Shown here in pieces: positions 1-8,917 of a stretch of 64,000 bases of DNA. Each line of letters opens with the position of its first letter. Position 1 is the stretch's first letter. Position numbers and translations under genes: made by a program. Below the pieces are notes generated by a model. The model had not been told where the DNA came from and made no database searches. It saw only the letters and a program-made list of their open reading frames with translations. Origin of the DNA: Stomorhina lunata (taxonomy: Eukaryota; Arthropoda; Insecta; Diptera; Rhiniidae); contig OW121744.1 in NCBI GenBank assembly GCA_933228675.1, forward strand, positions 101,162,622-101,226,621, given 5' to 3'.

Positions 1-985
1 CATAGACTAAGACAAAGACATAGAATAAGACATAGACTAAGACTTAGACTAAGACATAGACTAAGACATAGACTAAGATATAGACTAAGACATAGACTAA
101 GACATAGACTAAGACATAGACTAAGACATAGACTAAGACATAGACTAAGACATAGACTAAGACATAGACTAAGACATAGACTAAGACATAGACTAAGACA
201 TAGACTAAGACATAGACTAAGACATAGACTAAGACATAGACTAAGACATAGACTAAGACATAGACTAAGACATAGACTAAGACATAGACTAAGACATAGA
301 CTAAGACATAGACTAAGACATAGACTAAGACATAGACTAAGACATAGACTAAGCCATAGACTAAGACATAGACTAAGACATAGACTAAGACATAGACTAA
401 GACATAGACTAAGACATAGACTAAGACATAGACTAAGACATAGACTAAGACATAGACTAAGACATAGACTAAGACATAGACTAAGACATAGACTAAGACA
501 TAGACTAAGACATAGACTAAGACATAGACTAAGACATAGACTAAGACATAGACTAAGACATAGACTAAGACATAGACTAAGACATAGACTAAGACATAGA
601 CTAAGACATAGACTAAGACATAGACTAAGACATAGAGTAAGACATAGACTAAGACATAGACTAAGACATAGACTAAGACATAGACTAAGACATAGACTAA
701 GACATAGACTAAGACATAGACTAAGACATAGACTAAGACATAGACTAAGACATAGACTAAGACATAGACTAAGACATAGACTAAGACATAGACTAAGACA
801 TAGACTAAGACATAGACTAAGACATAGACTAAGACATAGACTAAGACATAGACTAAGACATAGACTAAGACATAGACTAAGACATAGACTAAGACATAGA
901 CTAAGACATAGACTAAGACATAGACTAAGACATAGACTAAGACATAGACTAAGACATAGACTAAGACATAGACTAAGACATAGAC
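1..985. repeat. 12-bp satellite array (CATAGACTAAGA), left copy
   Basis: Tandem 12-bp unit CATAGACTAAGA, about 82 copies, very homogeneous (single changes near 354 and 637). The first ~85 bases carry several variants, such as a gacaaag and a gatatag unit. Edge decay of that kind usually marks an array boundary, so the true left end may lie just outside the window. The right end is cut at 985 by the poly(A) tail of a retrotransposon. The reverse complement of the same unit forms the array at 44371-45350. Non-coding. Confidence 0.98.
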
Positions 986-995
986 TTTTTTTTTT
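986..995 (-). other. Poly(A) tail of the R1-type element
   Basis: Ten T on the plus strand (A on the element strand) between the last satellite base and ATATGGGG. It marks the 3' terminus of the retrotransposon and the exact satellite junction. Confidence 0.85.
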
Positions 996-1092
996 ATATG
1001 GGGTGCGGAATCTTCTAAAGATATGAAATCATTTTCATTATGTGAGATTCGACAAGGTCTTGTGTGTATTACTTCGCGGGGCTGGTTAGCGC

Positions 1093-2965
1093 TTACGCTA
1101 CTTTAGGGTTTATTTCAGCTCGTGTGCGCTCTTTCCGTATTGCTTCTTCTTGTTTTAGCAAATTATTAATTTCAGTTATAAAGTTACATACTAGTTGCCA
1201 ATTTCTTTCCGAATGTAGCATTACGTCTATGATGTTGCCAGGTACTATTGCGTATCCTCTTTCGCCGTTGTCGTTAAGCTTCAAATCTAGGGCATTTGAA
1301 GACCACATGCATCCTCTGGGATTGAGCACATTGGGCAATCCGGCGAGAAGTCGTGTCTATATTTAAAGAAATATCTTCTGAATCCTCCGTGACCTGATAA
1401 AAACTGTGTGAGAATATAATTCACCTCTCCATGTTTTCGATTGACCCATTTGTTTATTGTTGGAATTAATTTGAATGTCCATCTCCCTTTGTCTGAGCTT
1501 TGCCATCTTCTTTGCCAGTTGGCCATTGTTTTATTTTTTTTCCATTCACTTCCTCTCTTGTGCATTTTCAGATCTATTCGCTGTTTTAGCTTCATATATT
1601 CTATATGCCTCATCTGAAGCCAGATCAAGTGGGATCGTTCCCGAAATAACAGCTATAGCTTCTAGTGATATTGTCCGATAGCCACTTGCTACTCTTAGAC
1701 AACTTTGCCTAAAAAGGGAGAGAATGTTATTTCGAGACATACTCTTGATTGACAAAGAGGGGCTCCATATAGTAGTATCGACATTGTTACTCTACATAAC
1801 AAAGGAGACTACTTTGTCTGGGTCCACCGATATTATACATTATTCTACTGAGAGCATTGTTTGCAATTGCTGCTTTTTTTGAACGCTTATTCTAGATGTG
1901 CTTTAAAATTAAGGCTATCGTCTATCATTACGCCTAAGAATTTTATTGATGTAGATGACGAAATAGTTGTTCTACTCACTTTCTCTCCTGCTGCTAATTA
2001 AAACTGCTGCCGTTTTATGCTCTGCTAGTTCTAAGCCAACTTTGTCTAACCAAAACTTCACTATACTAATGCAGTCGTTGGCGTACATTTGCACTTCATC
2101 AAGGTAGCGTGCACAGACAACAATTGCAATATCATCGGCGAATCCAATAATATTGGTCTCTTCGGGAATATTTAATTCCAGTGCTTCATTGTACATAATA
2201 TTCCAGAGTAATGGGTAAAAAACTGATCCTTGAGGTACTCCCGCTGCGGTCAGATGGCATTTCGTACCTTCGTCAGTGTTATACCATAAGGTTCTATTTG
2301 TAAAATAGTCAACGATTATTCTAATAATATAGTTGGAGACTTCTAAGCGTTGAAGTGATATCATTTTATGGTTCCATCCCGCGCTGTTAAATGCATTTTT
2401 GATATCCAATGTGATAACCATACAATATTTCCGATTTGCACCTTTTCCGTGTATGGCTTCCTCCGCCATTTTCTTCACCATATTTATGGCATCCACCGTT
2501 GACCTAGCTTTCCGGAAGCCGTATTGTGAAAGTCCGTTTGATCTTTCAACTTCGGGTAGTAATCTGTTACATACTATTCTTTCCAGTATCTTTCCAATTG
2601 TGTCCAAAAGACAAATGGAGCGGTATGATGACGGCTCACCAAAGCGTTTATTTGGTTTTGGTAATAAGACCAGCTTTTGTTTTTTCCAGGTCTCTTGAAA
2701 TTTTCCAGTTCTAAGGCAATTGTTAAACACTTTAGCAAAAATATAAGGTTTCTCCTTTAATGCTATCTTCAGTGCTCTGTTTGGTATGGCATCTGGCCCA
2801 GGAGCCTTGTTGTCACCTATACAGGAGCAGGATTGAATTACTTCCTCTTTTGACATTTCTACTATTGGACTATCAGCATGTTCCACTATTCCTTCTTGTA
2901 GTTGTCCGCTTGGGAAAAGAGCTTTCACAATATTCTTGAGGAGCTGTGGACATGTAACTTGTGTG
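1093..2965 (-). pseudogene. Reverse transcriptase / C-terminal domain ORF of R1-type LINE, broken by frameshifts
   Basis: Encodes (degenerately) the reverse transcriptase that copies element RNA at the nicked target. The longest open piece (1972-2928, 318 residues) shows the RT motifs in order: APGPD at about 42-46, the catalytic D of LDIKNAF near 175, GVPQGS near 230-235 and FADD near 263-266. In the same frame, related sequence continues upstream to about 2965. Downstream the homologous text continues in other frames: LGVMIDDSLNF around 1900-1940, IGGPRQS near 1820, RVASGYRTISLEA in 1546-1755, then GRWT, WVNRKHGEVNY, LSGHGGFR and a CPMC zinc-knuckle start in 1287-1628, then a C-terminal piece in 1093-1338. 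At least three frameshifts plus stops make it non-functional. FYP follows GVPQGSV where LGP is usual. The R1 assignment rests on the C-terminal WVNRKHGEVNY/LSGHG block and zinc knuckle. Confidence 0.9.
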
Positions 2966-2985
2966 GTTTTTTGCGATTTTTTAAA

Positions 2986-3148
2986 TTTAAATTTACGATA
3001 TTTTCTGTCTATATATAAAAAATTTACTACATTTGCTCTACATTTAAGAATCTTTCGATATTGTCTTTATATATACCAAATTTACGACAATTTTTTCATT
3101 TAGAGAAAAATATACCTAATTTTGTATGTTAAAAAAATGAACAAATGC
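2986..3148. other. AT-rich spacer with diverged direct repeats
   Basis: No gene. The motif AATTTACGATATTTTCT occurs near 2990 and, slightly altered, near 4905-4922. A related TTTCGATATTGTCT lies near 3053. The sequences flanking the inverted-repeat element at 3149-4860 therefore resemble each other and may belong to the same older repeat. Confidence 0.4.
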
Positions 3149-3689
3149 CCCTATTGCCGTTCTCAACTAAGTTTGGTTGTCTTTTAAACGACTTAACTGT
3201 GAACCGATTTCGTCCAATTTTAATACAATTATTTTCTAAGAAATAATAAATATTTCTACTAAATTTCATCGAGCTACCTTCTTTCGTTCAGGCCCTATAG
3301 TGCCGACAACAGAAAGACATCGCACAATCGTTTTAGAATTTCGTAAGGTTTCAGAATATACATCAATTTTTGTTTTTGAGCCAAAATGGAACGACAATCT
3401 CTATATACCCCCTATTATGTGGGTGTAATAATTTTGTTGAGTGAAAGTTGGGTTTACTGGCAGGCGACCAAACTGAGTTGAGAATGGCTAGGGATGAAAC
3501 GATACGAGTAAATACAAGTACTTATTCGATACTTTTCCTTCTATACCAAGTACTTTTGGTATCGATACTTTACCACTAACTACCAAGTAGGTATCGGTAA
3601 AAAAGCACTAGTATCGGTCAGAAGTACTCGTTACATATTACACTTACAGAAACAATTAAAATTTTATGCAAAATTTCCTCAGCCATCTT

Positions 3690-4362
3690 TTTTTATTTAC
3701 TCAGGGGATGACCCCTACTTATGCTATGCATTGTGTTGGAACTAGGGAAATAGGTTGTTGGAAGTAGGAAAGAGAGAGTAGTGTTTGTGGACATTACATT
3801 ACTGACAGGAAAACCTTCTGACGGAAGTGAGTTCCACATATGTACGTACTGTACGGCTAAAGAACGAATTTTCTCTATAGTGTGTTGTTCGGTCCACTGG
3901 ACGATCAACCACAAATGCGGATTGACGTGGGTTGCGTAAGAATCATCGGGTTTCGGGAACGAGGTCCCTGATATCGTTACAACACATTCCAAAGTAGTAA
4001 CTATATGCTCCAGCGAGTCTATAGAGTTGGATACCCTGCTGTCACCGATAAGAACTTTCGACCTTGTACGCAGTATAGAAAAATAGATTTTGAAGCACCG
4101 GCCCATACATGAGAGTTGTATACCATTTTTGGTCGGATATAGGTGGAGATCAGTTGAAGTGAAGTATCTCTTACACCGTTTTAGAAAACCTAGCCACTTG
4201 AATGCTCCTTGTGACACTACAACAGCTCTTATAGTGCGATCCCTGAGAAAGTGCACTATACCACACTCTTTCGAATGCCTTGGAAATATCTAGAGCCACA
4301 GCTTTACTTTCGCCAAAATCTTGAATGGAACAGCACAATTTTTCTGATAGTAAGTTCCCCAT
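3690..4362 (-). pseudogene. Internally deleted non-LTR retrotransposon RT fragment
   Basis: On the minus strand, 4362-4290 reads LDISKAFERVW, the RT motif carrying the first catalytic aspartate. After a frameshift it reads FLRDRTIRAVVV (next RT motif), then jumps directly to the C-terminal region: LGFLKRCKRYFTSTDL, RSKVLIGDSRVSNSIDSLEH, and near the end HMWNSLPSEGFPV. The stretch that should hold the GVPQGS and ADD motifs is absent, so the RT core is deleted. The long open frame 3693-4256 covers the C-terminal part. It ends beside an A-rich tail on the element strand. It is CR1/jockey-like by the SRVSNSIDSLEH and MWNSLP blocks; the exact clade is uncertain. It lies wholly inside the hAT-like element. 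Confidence 0.8.
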
Positions 4363-4370
4363 AGTTCACG

Positions 4371-4371
4371 A

Positions 4372-4438
<67 letters not shown>
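4371..4438. repeat. (TA)n microsatellite
   Basis: About 68 bases of alternating TA with one TTA interruption near 4378-4380, inside the hAT-like element. It is self-complementary and can extrude a cruciform. Confidence 0.97.
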
Positions 4439-4440
<2 letters not shown>

Positions 4441-4860
4441 TCCCCCGTAGAGCGCCCCTACGAAATCGATACTGGCGGTAGCTTAGTAAGTTGTAAGACT
4501 CTTAATATATAACCAAATGGTAATTTACCATACTCTTCATTACTTTGGAAAGTGCTGAACAAATCGCTATTGTTCGGTAAAGATTTCTATGTGACAAATA
4601 TCATGTTTTAAAATTAGAATTTTCTGAAAGGATATCAAATATATTTGCATTTTTTACGCTTGATATATAGACTGAATCCATGAATGCCAAAAGCTTCTTG
4701 TGTGCCAATATTTACTAGGTTTATTTCGAACGATACAAGTAAGTATCGATACTTTTATTGCGATACTGAGTAGGTATCGATACTTTGCGATCGATACTGA
4801 ATCGAGTAAAAGAATCGATACCATGGAGGTATCGTTTCATCCCTAAGAATGGCAATAGGG

Positions 4861-6180
4861 TCAAATTGATGATATTTTTTTTTTATAGAATCTCTGCGAA
4901 GGTCAATTTAACGATATTTTCTCTAGATGTAGTAAAATTGCAATTTTTTAAGAGAGTTTTCTCTAGATTGAGGATATGGTGATATGAGCTTAATCTGTAC
5001 GACATAGATCCAGTAATATTGTTCTACTTCGTATCTTAGTCGATATGGATTTATGTAGATATAGTTTCAGGCATAGCCTAGGGTATAGATTACCACATAA
5101 GCACTTTAAATTAAAACTTATATCCGTAAAGATTTTCATATACAAAAACTTAGCTTTTAGCCTAATTAGTTTTTTTTCTCAATGTGTGAAAAATCTTTAC
5201 AATCTTGTTAAGTAAATTTTTTGAAAATTGCAAATCTTTTACATTTCGCTGCTTGTACAAATTACCAAAATTGCTTAAGCTTTTCATTTTAGATATTTAT
5301 AATTAATTAAATTAAAAAACCAACAGATTTTTGTTAATACTGATTTTAATACAAATATTACCGAACACTAATCCGCCACCAACTAAGGAAACATGATACA
5401 AAAACCTTTTAAGTTTTAGATATTTTTTCTTCGTTTAATTTTTATTCGAGATCCAATTAATTATGTTACTCAATATAGAGCAAAAAAAAACAAAGAAAAA
5501 AACGACATTAAGCTTATCTTATTTTAGAGTGTAAGTTAGATTGTGGAAGACTGTGAGAGTATAAATTATGCTTGCAACCCTCAGTGGTAAAAGAAGATTT
5601 TGGTTGAACAGAATTTTTGTCTTGCTTTCAAGTAACACCAAACGCCTGAAAGTATGCTTTAGTTATGTGTTTTTTTTTATTTTGTTGAGTTTGTGTTAGT
5701 TTGTAGAAACTTAAGCTATTACCAACGCCATTACAAATGATTTTATTTAATTTTCTTTAATAGAAAATCCATGTTTAAAGTTACAAAAAAGAGGAAGAAT
5801 TTAAGAGCAGAAATCTTTTAATTCCTTTGGAAATCTAAAATCCGCAACCTCAACATATTTACACTCACACATACACACAAACATTTTACCCAGCTCAATG
5901 AACACATACGCACCCAAAACCTCTACACACAAAATAAACTTATATTGTTCAAACTCCTCTTAAATGTTTTTCTTTAGCTATTTAACAAAAAGGAGTCCTT
6001 TCATTAAGGAGCAAGGAGCAAGGACTAGAATGACTGCTAGTGTAATTGTAATTATTTCTTTTTGTGGGTGTGTGAGTGTTTCATTTGAAGGCGTCTTATG
6101 GAAAATCGTAGCTAAATAAACAGTTTCTTTTTTTCATAAGGCTTTATTTTTCCGAGAATCTGTATTTGTTTTAAGTAAAA
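4861..6180. other. AT-rich non-coding spacer
   Basis: No ORF with coding character. It contains homopolymer runs and a CA-rich patch (acactcacacatacacac near 5861-5880), typical of dipteran intron or intergenic DNA. I see no gene or element boundary. Confidence 0.6.
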
Positions 6181-6286
6181 CATTTTAAAAATGAACGTTG
6201 TCTGTCTGTCTCTTGTCTAAACATAAAATGCTTAACAATTTCTTTGATTATTTTCGTGTCGTCCTCTTTCCCCTAATTTGCTTCAG

Positions 6287-6415
6287 TTACTCATGTTTGC
6301 TGATGATGCGGCTGTTGGTGGTGCTGCTGCTGTTGTTGTCATTATAGTTTCTGCCACTGCTGCTAGACTGTCCCTGCTGCTGTTGTTGTTGTTGGCTTTT
6401 ATTTTCGAAAATTTT
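6287..6415 (-). other. Opa-type (CAA/CAG) triplet tract, possible exon remnant
   Basis: The minus strand carries a CAA/CAG run. The glutamine frame is open from after a TAG (6416-6418) to a TAA (6287-6289). It reads a short lead, seven glutamines, then GQSSSSGRNYNDNNSSST and a serine/asparagine-rich end of about 42 residues in all. Runs like this are common in insect coding exons, but also occur in untranslated and intronic DNA. No convincing splice acceptor lies upstream (the sequence before the run is A-rich). An asparagine frame is also open. Treat it as a tract of coding-like composition, not a gene. Confidence 0.3.
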
Positions 6416-6610
6416 CTAATCTTAATCTGCATGTCATCTAGAATACCGCATAAATCACAAAATAATCCCAAAGTAAAATAAACACAAGTAATGGTGATGA
6501 TAATGACAACGACCGACGATGACGACGATATGGACCTGAAGACAAAGACAACGAATTTATAAGGAAATAAAATGGAATATAAGAAGATGAGAGAATTTTA
6601 CACTAGGGAC

Positions 6611-6653
6611 AAAAGTAAGATATTTTAGAAACATTTGTGTAGCATACTTTTAG
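6611..6653 (-). repeat. Dispersed repeat motif (AAAAGTATGCTACACAAATG), copy 1
   Basis: The reverse complement reads AAAAGTATGCTACACAAATG then TTTCTAAAATATC. The same text is found on the plus strand at 55628-55662 and, more diverged, at 61151-61175. It is a short interspersed repeat family with no coding capacity. Confidence 0.65.
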
Positions 6654-6680
6654 GTTAATCTAAATAATATAAAGCATAAA

Positions 6681-6726
6681 CAAGGAAAGACATTTTTAGA
6701 GAAAAGTTGACCAAAGGAAGACATTT
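6681..6726. repeat. Left remnant of the 31-bp satellite
   Basis: About 1.4 diverged units of the array that resumes at 43169 (shared GAAAAGTTGACCAAAGGAAG at 6700-6719). It shows that the TIR element at 6727-43164 landed near the left edge of that satellite. The last four bases, ATTT (6723-6726), are duplicated at 43165-43168. Confidence 0.85.
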
Positions 6727-7227
6727 CGTCGCCCCGAAGTTATCTTCACGTATATCACAAAATCGAAAAAATTGAGATAAGACCATTTTCTTGTATCTTT
6801 TATTTAGATCTATCGATCTACTTGATCGCCATGTGCCTACCTTTTATAGTTACGGAGATATTATGAATGCACTTTGTTGTATATCCACCTTTCGTAAAAA
6901 GTTATTGCGTTATCTTAACGTATGTAACATTTTTGTGGATATACAATAAAAAACATATGAAATCTTCACGTATTCGCAAGCAAAATATATATTGAAAAGT
7001 AGATTTGTAAAATATATAATTTTGAATTTATTTCATTTATGACTGTTCTGGAAATGGGTTTCTATTGTTTATATAATTAGATAGAAATTAATGACTTTTT
7101 TTAGGAATTCACTTTATTACAAAAGAAATTAAAATTAACTTAAAAAATACTATTTAAAAATATATTTTTACAGAAATATTTATCATACGAAAAAATTAAT
7201 TCTTGGTAGAAAATTAGCTAAATTTGA

Positions 7228-7259
7228 TTTATTTATTTATTTATTTATTTATTTATTTT
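7228..7259. repeat. (ATTT)n microsatellite
   Basis: About eight ATTT repeats in the left arm of the TIR element. Confidence 0.95.
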
Positions 7260-7671
7260 TCTACACACTATATATACATATGCTTACATATAATCACATT
7301 AAAGACGCAATTGCGTATCACAATTTTTTAGAAATTTTAAGTAGGCCAAAAAATCACAATAAAATGGAGACTACTTCTTAAGTTTAATTACAGTTTAGTC
7401 CAGGCTTTAAAATCTTGCAAATAGTTTACATATTATTACTTATTTTAAATTTTTGAAAAAAGATAGAACGCGTCGTATTACGTCTTTTAGTTGATTATAC
7501 ATATATAATACATACATTAATTTACTTAAATAAATCGTCATAGAATTTTACTTCATTTTCTGGAAGATAAACGTAAAGACTTTCAATGTCTTTCTTTTTG
7601 TCGTTGGAGATACCTATTTTTGCACATGTGCTTATTTTTAATTTTAAAACTCTTACTTCTTTATCTTAGCA

Positions 7672-8917
7672 CTAGCTTTATAACCCGCTACTTCGTTAGC
7701 GGCACCATTTGAATTGATTAAATTAAATACTTATTGGTTCTTAAGATACATATAGGACAAAATAAGTACCTACCCTCAACATTTTCAAAAAAGTACTACA
7801 CACGCCTCCTTATTTTTGTAGCTGACCCAATTTTGATTGCTAACCCAATTTAAATCTTGTTCTTGTCGCTTTTGATTTTGAATATTTTACAAAAGTTTCC
7901 TTTTTTACCCGGATACATGTCCTAATATTTTTATTGCTGATCTTAACTCCATTTTTGTTAATTGAAAAAAATACCAAACACCTGTCACATATTTCTTCAA
8001 TGTCAATAGAACAGTCCATAAATCATTGATTTATTTATTATTTTATTGATTTAAACAGTTTAAAAGGAAAAAACCCATCTTTAAAATTTTGACCCGTTTT
8101 TGTTATTTTCGATTGCGGTATAAATTTTGTTTCTATAATAATTGATTCAAAAATTATATATGGGTCAAAAAAGTACCAAAATTTAGTTTTTATCCTTTTT
8201 ATTCCCTATTTTTAGCTCATTTACGAAAAGTACCTACTAAAAACATGACTTTTTATTTTTCTATTCGATCTAAATCCAATTTAAATTTTTTTTCTGTCGA
8301 TATTAGTATCAGAGATATAACTTTACTAATGTTTCTATTTTCTACCCTATTTTAACCCCAAAACTGTTTAATTTGCAAAAAGTACTGAAAAGTCCCTTAA
8401 TTGTTAGGGCTGATCTTAGACCATTTTAGTGTTTGTTTCCATCCATTAGGTTTAGAAGATATAATGTCATCGATTTTTCTCTTTTTTACCCCTTTGATTG
8501 ACACATCTCTAATTTATACTTCTGACTTCATTAGCTTAAATGAATATTTTCCCGTTTTCACCTCTTTGAACCCCATTTATCGTAAAAGTACCAAGCACAT
8601 GTTTAATATTTTGTTAATACTTATTGATTGTGGCATAAAGTGAGTCTTTATGTTTATAAGTTCAAAAGATACGTATGGGTTAAAAAAAAGTACAAAAATA
8701 TAGTTTTTACCCTTTTTGCCCTTATTAGTGCCATTTCCAAAAAAAAGTACAGAACACATGTCCCTTTCACTTTCTAGCCGTCTTAGTGGATCTATACTTT
8801 GAAAAAGGTACCCGCTGTCAAAATTTCAGCTCTCTAGCTTTAGCCGTTTGGGCTGTGCGATGATGAGTCAGTCAATCAGTCAGTCAGTCAGTCACGTTAG
8901 AGTTTTATATATATAGA
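7672..8917 (-). mobile_element. Non-autonomous Helitron, deleted copy A
   Basis: On the minus strand the element starts TCTATATATATAAAAC (ending at 8917 on the plus strand) and finishes CTAG at 7672. The terminal hairpin CCGCTA-ACGAAG-TAGCGG (7685-7702) lies about 10 nt before that end. A 5' TC, a 3' CTRR with a GC-rich hairpin just upstream, and insertion between A (7671) and T (8918) with no duplication are the Helitron hallmarks. A GACT microsatellite sits just inside the 5' end. No Rep/helicase ORF is present. It matches copy B (37880-42611) almost base for base, but lacks about 3.4 kb from the middle (8783 joins B-equivalent 39094 to 42464, with CCG at both breakpoints), plus three smaller deletions. 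Confidence 0.88.

Larger units (their letters stand above)
986..2985 (-). mobile_element. 5'-truncated R1-clade non-LTR retrotransposon
   Basis: Minus-strand LINE fragment. It starts within the linker upstream of the RT fingers (about 2985) and runs through RT, the C-terminal connection domain and a short 3' UTR to a poly(A) tail of 10 A (986-995 as T on the plus strand). The tail abuts the 12-bp satellite directly. The 5' half (ORF1 and the AP endonuclease) is missing, as expected for incomplete target-primed reverse transcription. The 5' junction lies in non-satellite AT-rich DNA, so I cannot identify a target-site duplication. Clade is assigned from the RT and C-terminal motifs listed under the pseudogene entry. 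Confidence 0.88.
3489..4845. mobile_element. Non-autonomous hAT-like DNA transposon
   Basis: Perfect 17-bp terminal inverted repeats TAGGGATGAAACGATAC at 3489-3505 and 4829-4845, flanked on both sides by the 8-bp duplication AGAATGGC (3481-3488 and 4846-4853). An 8-bp duplication with TAGGG-type ends is the hAT signature. Both subterminal regions are packed with the palindromic motif GTATCGATAC and variants (about 3528-3620 and 4742-4825), the kind of repeated subterminal site hAT transposases bind. No transposase ORF is present. The interior holds a LINE fragment (3690-4362) and a (TA)n tract, so this is a non-autonomous derivative of 1357 bp. Confidence 0.88.
3149..4860. mobile_element. Short inverted-repeat (MITE-like) element split by a hAT-like insertion
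   Basis: A 31-bp arm at 3149-3179 is matched in reverse complement by 3465-3488 continued at 4854-4860, with 28 of 31 positions equal. Both arms carry the core CCCTATTGCC-TTCTCAACT. Without the 1357-bp hAT-like insertion and one copy of its target duplication the element is about 350 bp. Its interior (3180-3464) has no ORF. A foldback or MITE origin is inferred; I cannot identify its own target duplication with confidence. Confidence 0.6.
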
